Shown: positions 23,696 through 31,675 of the stretch, one piece after another
Position numbering within the stretch: position 1 is the stretch's first letter
Layout of the letters: each line of letters opens with the position of its first letter
Assembly: GCF_041435495.1 (NCBI RefSeq)
Contig: NZ_CP108644.1
Span: forward strand, 5,627,501 to 5,691,500
Length of the DNA stretch: 64,000 nucleotides
Source of the DNA: Streptomyces sp. NBC_01116
Lineage (GTDB): Bacteria > Actinomycetota > Actinomycetes > Streptomycetales > Streptomycetaceae
Direction of reading: 5' to 3'
Made by a program: the position numbers and the translations under genes
Notes under the pieces: generated by a model
The model's database searches: none
What the model was told of the DNA's origin: nothing
What the model saw: the letters and a program-made list of their open reading frames with translations, nothing else

Positions 23696-25105
23696 TCAGC
23701 GGCGGTTGAGCCCGCGGTCGACCGCGGTGATCAGCTCACCGTTCTCCGTGTCCCCGTCCAGCGACCAGAACATCGCCCCGCCGAGGCCCTTGTCCCGGAT
23801 GTACGAGGCCTTGGTGCGCAGCACCTGCGGGTCGTCGTACGTCCACAGCGTCGTGCCGTCGAACAGCCACGCGTGGCCGTTCTTCACGTCACGGTGGACC
23901 TTGTACGCCCCCGACGCGGCCAGCTTCTTGAGGACCTTGTAGTCCTCGTAGCCCGCCGCCCAGGTGGCCGGAGCCGGGGCCGTGGCCGGCTGGCCCATGC
24001 CCGTGCCGCCGCCGCTCACTCCGGTCCAGCCCTGGCCGTAGGTCGGCAGGCCCACCACGATCTTGTGCTTGGGCGCACCGCGGCGCACCCAGTCGCGCAC
24101 GGTCTGATCGACGCTGAAGTCGTTCTTCGCGTACAGGGCCGACTGCTGCGCCGTCTTCTTCTCGCCGGAGACGTGGTAGTCGTAGCCCTGGATGTTGACG
24201 AAGTCGAAGTCCCTCATGAGGCGCTTCACGTCGAAGCCCGCGTCGATCGCCTTCGGGTTGGCCGCCACGTAGGCCGACAGGTCGTAGTGCTTCGGCTTCG
24301 GCTTCCCGTGCCCGTGGCCCTTGCCCTTGGCGGCCTTCTCCTTGGCCTTCGCCTGGCTCTTCGCGTAGGCGTCGAGCTGGGTGCGGAACTCGTGGATCAG
24401 GGCGGTGAAGTTCTTCTTGTCCTCCGGGCGGTAGACGGTGCCCTCGTTGCCCGGCGAGCCGGGCCACTCCCAGTCGACGTCGATGCCGTCGAAGAGGCCG
24501 ACCGCCGCGCCCCGGCCGCCGCGGGCCCCGTCCACCGGGAGGTCGCCCTTGATGTACAGGTCGACGCAGGAGGCGACGAGGGCCTTGCGCGAGGCCGCGG
24601 TGCGGACCGCGTCGGAGAAGTGGGTGGAGTAGCTCCAGCCGCCCAGCGAGATCATGACCTTGAGGCCGGGGTGCTTGGCCTTCAGCTCGCGCAGCTGGTT
24701 GAAGTTGCCCGCGAGCGGCTGGGCGTCGGTGTCGGCGACGCCGTCCACCGATCCCGCCGCGTCGAGCGGACGGCCGTAGTCGGCCCAGGCGTCCGCCTGG
24801 CCGGGGATGTTGCCGGTGAAGCACTTGCCCTCGGCGTTGACGTTGCCGAAGGCGTAGTTGATGTGGGTCAGCTTGGCCGCGGCCCCGCTGGTGTCCAGGT
24901 CCTTGACCTGGAAGTCGCGTCCGTAGATCCCCCATTGGGTGAAGTAGCCGACGCTCTTGTACGCGGGGCGGTGGTGCCCCTTGTCGCGGTCGCCGCCGTT
25001 GCTCCGGTCGTGGTCGGCGCTGGCCGTGGCGGCGGGCGCGATGCCCCCCAGCAGGGCCAGGGCGACGCCGGCGGTGGTCATTCGGGACAGGTTTCTTCGG
25101 CGCAT
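23696..25105 (-). CDS. Secreted GH18 chitinase
   Basis: A 469-aa protein starting at the ATG before RRRNLSRMTTAGV, with AGGAA nine bases upstream. It has a signal peptide to about ATASA, then a TIM barrel with YFTQWGIYGR, the SLGGWSYS strand and the catalytic FDGIDVDWEWPG (Glu213). FVNIQGYDYH, a Lys/His/Gly-rich insert (KGKGHGHGKPKPK, about 268-280) and GGAMFWSLDGD at the end are also visible. GH18 enzymes hydrolyse chitin with retention. No separate chitin-binding module is visible. A DasR-type site lies upstream. Confidence 0.92.
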   Translation of the reverse strand: MRRRNLSRMTTAGVALALLGGIAPAATASADHDRSNGGDRDKGHHRPAYKSVGYFTQWGIYGRDFQVKDLDTSGAAAKLTHINYAFGNVNAEGKCFTGNIPGQADAWADYGRPLDAAGSVDGVADTDAQPLAGNFNQLRELKAKHPGLKVMISLGGWSYSTHFSDAVRTAASRKALVASCVDLYIKGDLPVDGARGGRGAAVGLFDGIDVDWEWPGSPGNEGTVYRPEDKKNFTALIHEFRTQLDAYAKSQAKAKEKAAKGKGHGHGKPKPKHYDLSAYVAANPKAIDAGFDVKRLMRDFDFVNIQGYDYHVSGEKKTAQQSALYAKNDFSVDQTVRDWVRRGAPKHKIVVGLPTYGQGWTGVSGGGTGMGQPATAPAPATWAAGYEDYKVLKKLAASGAYKVHRDVKNGHAWLFDGTTLWTYDDPQVLRTKASYIRDKGLGGAMFWSLDGDTENGELITAVDRGLNRR

Positions 25106-25498
25106 GAGGCTCGTTCCTGTGCGTGATCCGGTGCGGAAGGGAAACGGAAGGAAAGCGGAAGGAAGTACGGGAGCCGTGCTGTGCACAGGAAGGTATTGGT
25201 CTGGACCAAAAATGGTCAAGAGTCCGGGAGTTGCCGGACTTCGATGGCGGTGCCGTGGCGGTGACGGCGCGGTGCCTGTGCGGCGCTGGCGCGGCGGTGC
25301 CGATGCGGCCGTGTCGGCCGGTGTGACGTTGGGCAGAGTCGAGTCGGAGGATGTCCGGGACTGATCTGGCGCACGCGTTCGAGGTATGCGTGCACCGTCA
25401 CAAGATCATCACATTGAGTGAAACTCTGGCCCATGCTTGCGGTGCACAACCCACGGTTGTCAGGCTGTCGCAGACTGTCAACCTGTTGGGAGTGGCCT
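25106..25498. promoter_or_regulatory. 393-bp divergent region (chitinase / GntR regulator)
   Basis: Holds the dre-like site (25195-25210) and the purine-rich stretch GGAAACGGAAGGAAAGCGGAAGGAAG near the chitinase start region. No gene is supported. The GntR ribosome site GGGAG is at 25488-25492. Confidence 0.5.
25195..25210. promoter_or_regulatory. DasR-responsive element (dre)-like operator
   Basis: ATTGGTCTGGACCAAA is close to the published dre consensus ACTGGTCTAGACCAGT, with both inner half-sites intact. It lies 90 bp upstream of the chitinase start. DasR is the N-acetylglucosamine-sensing repressor of Streptomyces chitinase genes, so induction by chitin breakdown products is likely. A further half-site, TGGTC, follows at 25214. 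Confidence 0.78.
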
Positions 25499-26251
25499 GT
25501 GACTTTCGGTGAGCAGCCCGCCTATCTGCGCGTGGCGAGCGATCTCAGGGAGAAGATCGTCAACGGCGCGCTGCCGCCCCATACCCGCCTGCCGTCGCAG
25601 GCCCGCATCCGGGAGGAGTACGGGGTCTCGGACACCGTCGCCCTGGAGGCGCGCAAGGTCCTGATGGCGGAGGGGCTGGTCGAGGGGCGCTCCGGCTCCG
25701 GCACCTATGTGCGCGAGCGTCCCGTGCCGCGCAGGATCGCCCGCTCCGGCAACCGGCCGGACGGGGGGGCCAGTCCGTTCCGGCAGGAGCAGACGGCGGA
25801 GGGGGCGCGCGGGACCTGGGAGTCCCGCAGCGAGCAGGAGGGGGCGAACCCCGAGATCGCCGAGCGGCTGGGCATCGAGCCGGGTGACCGCGTGATGCGT
25901 ACGCACTACGTCTTCCGGGAGGCGGGTGAGCCGACCATGCTCTCCACCTCCTGGGAGCCGCTGGCCGTCACCGGCCGGACGCCGGTGATGCTGCCGGAGG
26001 AGGGTCCGTTGGGCGGCTGCGGAGTGGTCGACCGGATGGCCGCGATCGACGTCGTCGTGGACAACGTCGCCGAGGAGGTCGGCGCGCGCCCGGGGCTGGC
26101 GGAGGAGCTCCTGGCGCTCGGCGGCGTGCCCGGCCATGTGGTCATCGTCATCGGGCGTACGTACTACGCCTCGGGCCGGGCCGTGGAGACGGCCGACGTG
26201 GTGGTGCCGGCGGACCGGTACCGGGTCGCGTACCACCTCCCGGTGAGATGA
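25499..26251 (+). CDS. GntR-family (HutC/UTRA) transcriptional regulator
   Basis: A 250-aa protein from a GTG with GGGAG six bases upstream. The N-terminal winged helix (YLRVASDLREKIVNGALPPHTRLPSQ, EEYGVSDTVALEARKVLMAEGLVEGRSGSGTYV) is typical GntR, and residues 110-245 form a UTRA effector domain. It is not DasR itself: the effector domain lacks clear DasR likeness, and it belongs to a class widespread in Streptomyces. Divergent to the chitinase, but a regulatory link is unproven. Confidence 0.85.
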   Translation: MTFGEQPAYLRVASDLREKIVNGALPPHTRLPSQARIREEYGVSDTVALEARKVLMAEGLVEGRSGSGTYVRERPVPRRIARSGNRPDGGASPFRQEQTAEGARGTWESRSEQEGANPEIAERLGIEPGDRVMRTHYVFREAGEPTMLSTSWEPLAVTGRTPVMLPEEGPLGGCGVVDRMAAIDVVVDNVAEEVGARPGLAEELLALGGVPGHVVIVIGRTYYASGRAVETADVVVPADRYRVAYHLPVR

Positions 26252-26517
26252 GGTGAGATGACGCCCCGTCGGTCCGGCTGACGGGGCCGCCCGGCGTCGA
26301 TGGGGGCCTGTCGGCCGGGGCTGTTGGGTCATGAGGGGGCGCATTCTGCGGATGCGCCCCTTTCGTGATGGCCGGATGTGTATCTCTTTGTGCAAACCCG
26401 CCTGCACTGAGTGAAGGTCAGGCGTACGCTCGGGCATATGCGTACTGCGGTTTCCTGGGGATGCTTAGAGACGTGCACGCCGGTGGGAAGAGGGGCGATA
26501 TGCGGGGGAGCGACACG
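26252..26517. other. Intergenic stretch before the SPOR-like gene
   Basis: 266 bp with no supported gene. A short A/T-richer segment at about 26383-26420 may be promoter. GGGGGAG at about 26503-26509 serves the next start. Confidence 0.35.
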
Positions 26518-26700
26518 ATGAGCGACAGCGGCGCGGTGCTCCCCTGGCAGGTGATACGGCAGGACGACGGCGGCAATCGCTACCGCGTGGGCAGGTACGC
26601 CACGCAGGCCGAGGCGCAGAAGGTCGCCGACGGCCTCGACGACCGCCATCGCCACCAGGTCTACCGGGTGGAGCGCGTGGGGCAGGGCACCAGGCCCTGA
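26518..26700 (+). CDS. Small SPOR-like protein
   Basis: A 60-aa protein from an ATG with GGGGGAG about eight bases upstream; an in-frame ATG at 26500 is possible. LPWQVIRQDDGGNRYRVGRYATQAEAQKVAD is a single SPOR-like beta-alpha-beta unit. Similar 60-residue proteins are common in Streptomyces and are annotated as SPOR domain proteins, but no signal peptide or membrane segment is present, so binding to cell-wall glycan is doubtful. Confidence 0.75.
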   Translation: MSDSGAVLPWQVIRQDDGGNRYRVGRYATQAEAQKVADGLDDRHRHQVYRVERVGQGTRP

Positions 26701-26980
26701 CGCGCGGACGGCCTGTGGGCCCCGGGAGGCCGTTCCGCCTCCCGGGCCCCATCGGTCCTCCCGGGGCGCCTTCCCGCCCGCGTGCGCCCGTGCGCCCTCG
26801 TGGCGCGCACCCGTGCCCGCCTCCCGTTCCCTTCCCTGCCCCTGCCCCGCCTCCACCGTCCGTGTGCCCACCGCCCGCGTCCCCGCGTTCCGTGGGTCGG
26901 CGGTCCGGGCGGTAGGGTCCCGCCCGGACCGGGGGTGCGGAAGCCGCCGGAGGTACGGCGAGCGGGGCGGAGTGGTGGCG

Positions 26981-27376
26981 GTGCTGATCGACACGGTGGC
27001 GTGGGTGCGGATCGAGGGCGGCAGGATCCTCTGCGCGCGGCCCCGGGGCAAGGACGTCTTCTACATCCCGGGCGGCAAGCGCGAGGGTGCGGAGACCGAT
27101 CTGCAGACGCTCCTGCGGGAGGTCGAGGAGGAGCTGACGGTCGGCCTGATCAGGGAGACCGTCGTCCACGCCGGTACGTACGAGGCCCCCGTGGACGACC
27201 GGCCCGGCGCCGCCGTCGTACGGATGAGCTGCTACTACGGCGACTACCGCGGCACGCTCGCCGCGAGCAGCGAGATCGAGGAGATGGCGTGGTTCTCCTT
27301 CGCCGACCGGGCCCTTGTGCCGCCCGTGGACCAGTTGCTCTTCGACGACCTCAGGGCGGCGGGCGCGCTGGGCTGA
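26981..27376 (+). CDS. Nudix hydrolase
   Basis: About 131 aa from a GTG with GGAG eight bases upstream; nearby GTG codons at 26972 and 26975 are possible. The Nudix box is complete: GGKREGAETDLQTLLREVEEEL. Nudix enzymes hydrolyse nucleoside diphosphates linked to another group; the substrate is not evident. FYIPGGKREGAE and a C-terminal WFSFAD segment fit the small ADP-ribose/8-oxo-dGTP-like class. It stands alone. Confidence 0.85.
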   Translation: MLIDTVAWVRIEGGRILCARPRGKDVFYIPGGKREGAETDLQTLLREVEEELTVGLIRETVVHAGTYEAPVDDRPGAAVVRMSCYYGDYRGTLAASSEIEEMAWFSFADRALVPPVDQLLFDDLRAAGALG

Positions 27377-27578
27377 CCTGCCGTGACCTGCGGCCGTGAT
27401 CTCCGACTGCGACCTGCGCCCGTCTTCTCCGGCCGTGTCCTCCCGGCGTCGTGCGCGTACGCCCGTCTGCACCAAACGCCAGGTTGCGCGGTAGTGGGCA
27501 ACAAAACGTGGGTATGGGCTGATTAGTGCCCATTTGCGCAAGAGGTGTGCCCGTGGTCGGCCCTGGGAAGTGATCGGC

Positions 27579-28013
27579 GTGATCGATACCGAAGGCGACT
27601 GCGCCGAGTGGACCTTCCCCGCCGAACCCGGTTCCGTGCGGAGCGCCCGGCACGCCGTCCGGGGCGCGCTGGGCTCCTGGGGCCTCGACGCCGCGGTGGG
27701 CGACCTGGCGGTCCTGCTCGTCAGCGAGCTGGTGACCAACTCCCTCCGGTACGCCTCCGGACCCATCGGCGTACGCCTGGTCCAGTCGCACGCGGACGGG
27801 GATCTCCCATTCGCCGACCGCCCTCCCGCCGCCCCGGTACTGCTGGTGGAAGTCTCCGATCCGCTTCCGGATCCACCCACCGAACGCAGTGCGGGACCCG
27901 AGGACGAGGGTGGCCGGGGGCTCCAGCTCGTGGCCTGTTCCGCACGTCGCTGGGGGACCCGTCGCGGAAAGAGTGGCAAGACGGTGTGGTTCGAGCTGGC
28001 TCTCCCTGGTTAG
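27579..28013 (+). CDS. HATPase-fold anti-sigma-factor-like kinase
   Basis: A 144-aa protein from the GTG at 27579 (GGGAAG eight bases upstream); GTG 27570 is an alternative. It has an RsbW/SpoIIAB-like GHKL fold with N-box LLVSELVTNSLRYA, G1 VEVSD and G2 GGRGLQLV. Such proteins in Streptomyces bind sigma factors or phosphorylate anti-anti-sigma factors. The last 40 residues are nearly identical in pattern to the C-terminal module of the next gene, 160 bp downstream, suggesting joint action or duplication. Confidence 0.83.
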   Translation: MIDTEGDCAEWTFPAEPGSVRSARHAVRGALGSWGLDAAVGDLAVLLVSELVTNSLRYASGPIGVRLVQSHADGDLPFADRPPAAPVLLVEVSDPLPDPPTERSAGPEDEGGRGLQLVACSARRWGTRRGKSGKTVWFELALPG

Positions 28014-28173
28014 GAGAGTGGAGGGACGCACAGCGATCACCAGAGGTCGGGCAGAACCTGGCTGAAAGGGACTGAGACCTTGCTGTGATCGTGAACGCCG
28101 TGTCGGTCGGGGCCGTAGTGCTGAATACTGCGGGCAGGACCGGTCCGGTGTGTGAGCTGGAGGGGACGGTCGC

Positions 28174-30804
28174 GTGAGCGAAATACCTGGGACAACAGGT
28201 GAGGTCGGTGAGGTCGTCGGGACCACGGGCGATGTCGTGTGGCAGAGCAGTCCGCCCGGCTCGATCTATGACTACATCAGGGTCGCCTCCTTCTCGATCG
28301 GCCCCGACGGTCTGATCGAGCAGTGGAGCAGCCGGGCCGCCGGTCTGTTCGGCATGTCCTCGACCGAGGCGATAGGCCGCGACCCGGTGGAGGCCTTCAT
28401 GCCCGCCGAGCTGCGCTCGGACGGCCACCGACGGGTCGGCGAGATCCTCGACGGCAAGGAGTGGACGGGCCTCGTCCCGTTCCGGATGCCGGGCGAGGGC
28501 GGGGCGCACGGCGTCGCCGAGGTCTATGTGATGCCGAGTCTGACGGGCCGGGGCGAGCGGGCCGCGCTCTGTATCGTCGTGGACGTCCGGGCCCTGCGGC
28601 GGATCGAGACGGACCTCGCCGCCTCGCAGGCCATATTCGGCCAATCTCCTTTCGGCTTCGTGCTGTTCGGCACGGACTTCGCCGTCGTCCGGGCCAACCA
28701 GCGCTTCGCCACGGTCTTCGGCGGCGCGGCCGACGACCACCGGGGCCGCACGGTGGAGGACTATCTGCCGCGCGCCGAGGCCGACCGGCTGTCCGCCACC
28801 CTGAAACGGGTCCTGGAGACCGGGGAGTCGGTCACCGACCTCCAGCTCGTCGGCCCCGCCCCGGGCGGCACCCAGCGCCGCCACTGGTCCATGAACCTCT
28901 ACCGGGTGCACAGCGGGGCCGGCCGCCCCGTCGGCGTCGCCGGCCTCGCCACCGACGTCACCCGCCGGCACATCGCCGCCCGCGAGGCGGCCAGCGCCCG
29001 CCGCAACCTCGCCCTCCTCAACGAGGCCAGCGCCCGCATCGGCAATTCCCTGGACCTGGAGACCACCGCCCGCGAACTCCTCGACGTGGCGGTCCCCGGC
29101 TTCTGCGACCTCGCCACCGTCGACCTCTACCAGGGGCTGCTCACCGGCGAGGAGGCCGCTCCCGGCAGTTGGGCGCCCGCCCACCGTGACGCCGCCGGAG
29201 GCTCGGCGGAGCTGCGCCGGGTGGCCCATGCCAGCGCGGTCGCCGACGCCCTGCCCACCGCCGCGGCGGGCAGCGGGCCTCCGGGCCCGGACGGCCTGCC
29301 GCCCGCGCTCGGCTCCGTCCACCGCTTCCCGTTCGGCTCGCCCTGCGCCACGGCGCTGCGCTCCGGCCGGGTCGAGGACGTCCCCGGCGACGAGATGGGC
29401 TTCGTGCAGTCGACGCTCGCCGTGCCGATGGTCGCGCACGACACGGTCGTCGGCCTCGTCCAGTTCTCCCGTACGAAGGGCAGCGAGCCGTTCGGCGAGC
29501 GCGACCGGGCCCTGGCCACCGAGCTGGCCGCCCGCGCCGCCGTCTGCATCGACAACGCCCGCCTCTACCGCCGCGAGCACGAACGCGCCCTGATCCTCCA
29601 GCGCAGCCTCCTGCCCCCCGGTGACCCCGAGGCCGCCGGACTCGACATCGCCTGCCGCTATCTGCCGGGCAACACCGCCACCGAGGTCGGCGGCGACTGG
29701 TTCGACGTGATCGAGCTGCCCGGTCACCGCACCGCCCTCGTCGTCGGCGACGTCATGGGCCGCGGCCTGCGCGCCGCCGTCGCCATGGGCGAACTGCGCA
29801 CCGCCGTGCGGACCCTGGCCCTCCTCGACCTGGAGCCCGCCGAAGTGCTCTCCGCCCTCGACGAGGTCGCCCGCGGCCTCGGCTCCCCGGGCGGCGGCGA
29901 GCGCAGCGAGGGCCTCGGCGGCAGCGGGGGAGCGCAGTGGCCCTCCCGCGCCGCGCAGAAGTCCCGCGAGGCGGACCTCTCCGAGGTGTATCTCGCGACC
30001 TGCGTGTACGCGGTCTACGACCCGGTCACCCGGCGCTGCACGTTCGCCAACGCCGGGCACCTCCCCCCGGCCGTCGTCGAGCCCGGCCGGCCCGCCCGGC
30101 TCATCGACGTACCGCCGGGCATGCCGCTGGGCGTCGGCGGCGAGCCGTTCGAGGAGGTCGAGGTCGAGCTGTCGGAGAACGCCCTGCTCACCCTCTACAC
30201 CGACGGCCTCGTGGAGTCCCGCGACCAGCCGCTGGACGAGGGCCTGGACGCCCTGCGGGCCGTTCTCACCGGTCCGCAGATGGAGCTGGAGGACGCCTGC
30301 GACCATGTGCTGAGCACCCTCGACACCCGGCACGGCGAGGACGACATCGCCCTGCTGATGGCCCGCATCCAGGGGCTCCCCGAGGAGGCGGTAGGGGACT
30401 GGACGCTGCCGCGCGAGCCCCGCTCCGTGGGGCGCGCCCGTGAGCTGGCCCGCTCGCAGCTGGTCGCCTGGGACCTCGACGACCTGGTCGACACCACCGA
30501 ACTCCTCGTCAGCGAACTGGTCACCAACGCCCTGCGCTACGGCGAGGGCGAGATCCGGCTCCGGCTGCTGCGCGACCGCACCCTGGTCTGCGAGGTGTGG
30601 GACGCCGGCCTCGTCCAGCCCCGCCGCCGCCGCGCCCGCGACACCGACGAGGGTGGCCGCGGCCTCCAGCTGGTCGGTCTGCTCAGCACGGCCTGGGGAT
30701 CGCGCCGCACTCCGCGCGGCAAGACCGTCTGGTTCGAACTGGCCCTGCCGGACGGGGCCCCGGCCGCCGAACTCTCCGTGGAGCAGCTCCTGAGCATGTA
30801 CTGA
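28174..30804 (+). CDS. PAS-GAF-PP2C phosphatase with C-terminal HATPase domain
   Basis: An 876-aa protein from a GTG with GGAGGGG about eight bases upstream. Order: two PAS-like domains (residues about 35-145 and 150-270), a GAF domain (about 280-470), and a SpoIIE/RsbU-type PP2C phosphatase (LPGNTATEVGGDWFDV, VVGDVMGRGLRAA, YTDGLVESRD). A GHKL ATPase module (LLVSELVTNALRYG, GGRGLQLVG) closes the protein. It is probably a cytosolic partner-switching regulator that joins anti-sigma kinase and phosphatase activities under a PAS/GAF-sensed signal. No transmembrane segment. Confidence 0.9.
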   Translation: MSEIPGTTGEVGEVVGTTGDVVWQSSPPGSIYDYIRVASFSIGPDGLIEQWSSRAAGLFGMSSTEAIGRDPVEAFMPAELRSDGHRRVGEILDGKEWTGLVPFRMPGEGGAHGVAEVYVMPSLTGRGERAALCIVVDVRALRRIETDLAASQAIFGQSPFGFVLFGTDFAVVRANQRFATVFGGAADDHRGRTVEDYLPRAEADRLSATLKRVLETGESVTDLQLVGPAPGGTQRRHWSMNLYRVHSGAGRPVGVAGLATDVTRRHIAAREAASARRNLALLNEASARIGNSLDLETTARELLDVAVPGFCDLATVDLYQGLLTGEEAAPGSWAPAHRDAAGGSAELRRVAHASAVADALPTAAAGSGPPGPDGLPPALGSVHRFPFGSPCATALRSGRVEDVPGDEMGFVQSTLAVPMVAHDTVVGLVQFSRTKGSEPFGERDRALATELAARAAVCIDNARLYRREHERALILQRSLLPPGDPEAAGLDIACRYLPGNTATEVGGDWFDVIELPGHRTALVVGDVMGRGLRAAVAMGELRTAVRTLALLDLEPAEVLSALDEVARGLGSPGGGERSEGLGGSGGAQWPSRAAQKSREADLSEVYLATCVYAVYDPVTRRCTFANAGHLPPAVVEPGRPARLIDVPPGMPLGVGGEPFEEVEVELSENALLTLYTDGLVESRDQPLDEGLDALRAVLTGPQMELEDACDHVLSTLDTRHGEDDIALLMARIQGLPEEAVGDWTLPREPRSVGRARELARSQLVAWDLDDLVDTTELLVSELVTNALRYGEGEIRLRLLRDRTLVCEVWDAGLVQPRRRRARDTDEGGRGLQLVGLLSTAWGSRRTPRGKTVWFELALPDGAPAAELSVEQLLSMY

Positions 30805-30898
30805 GCCCCGCGCCCTCCGTCGGGGCGCCGGCCCCGCCCGGTCCGCCGGGGGCACGCGGGCACTCCCGGCGCACTCCGCGTCACGCGCCCGTCCTCCG

Positions 30899-31612
30899 TC
30901 ACGCGCCCGTCTTCAGGGCCGCCAGCCGGGCCTCGACCTCCGCGCTGTCGCCCAGGCCGTCCAGCTCCTCGAACTGGGCGTCCAGCGAGGAGGCCGCCAG
31001 CTCCTGCTTGCCCAGCGCCTTCGCCTCCTCGCGCCGCACCTTGTCCTCGAAGCGGCTCAGCTCGCTCGTCGGGTCCAGGACGTCGATGCTCTTCACGGCG
31101 TCCATCATCCGGTTCTGCGCCTGCGCGGACTTCGACCGCGCCACCAACTCGTCACGCTTGGCCTTGAGCTGGGAGAGCTTGGCCTTCATCTGGTCGAGCC
31201 CCGACTTCAGCTTGTCCACCACCTCGCTCTGCGAGGCGATCGTCGGGCCGGCCGTCCTCGCCTCCTGCTCGGACTGGAGCTGGCGGCCCAGCGCGACCTT
31301 CGCCAGGTTGTCGAACTTGTCGGCCTCCGCGACCGACCCGGCCCCGCGCAGCTCGTCGGCCTTCCGGCTGGCGGCCAGCGCCTTGCCGCCCCACTCGGCC
31401 GCCGCCTCGACGTCCTCCTTGTGGTCCTGCTCCATCAGCCGGAGGTTGCCGATGGTGGCCGCGACCGCCTGCTCGGCCTCCGCGATGTTGTTCGTGTAGT
31501 CCCGGATCAGCTGGTCCAGCATCTTCTGCGGGTCCTCGGCCTGATCGATGAGGGCGTTGATGTTGGCCTTGGCGAGCTGGGTGACGCGGCCGAGGATGGT
31601 CTGCTTGCTCAT
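30899..31612 (-). CDS. PspA/IM30 family protein
   Basis: A 237-aa protein, predicted to be almost all coiled coil (AEDPQKMLDQLIRDYTNN, then long Ala/Lys/Glu helices). The N-terminal amphipathic helix KQTILGRVTQLAKANINAL is that of PspA/Vipp1. PspA forms membrane-associated oligomers that protect the membrane under stress. It lies 63 bp downstream of the TPM-domain gene and is probably co-transcribed with it. Confidence 0.92.
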   Translation of the reverse strand: MSKQTILGRVTQLAKANINALIDQAEDPQKMLDQLIRDYTNNIAEAEQAVAATIGNLRLMEQDHKEDVEAAAEWGGKALAASRKADELRGAGSVAEADKFDNLAKVALGRQLQSEQEARTAGPTIASQSEVVDKLKSGLDQMKAKLSQLKAKRDELVARSKSAQAQNRMMDAVKSIDVLDPTSELSRFEDKVRREEAKALGKQELAASSLDAQFEELDGLGDSAEVEARLAALKTGA

Positions 31613-31675
31613 GGGATGACTCCTTGGAAGTCGAGACGGTCGTGCCGGTGTGTCCGTTCCTGCCCTGCCGGTCGT

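Noticed and set aside
25195..25498. The GntR regulator at 25499 being DasR itself
   Set aside because: The winged helix fits GntR generally, but the effector part lacks the DasR look, and this class is common and multi-copy in Streptomyces; only the operator is assigned to DasR.
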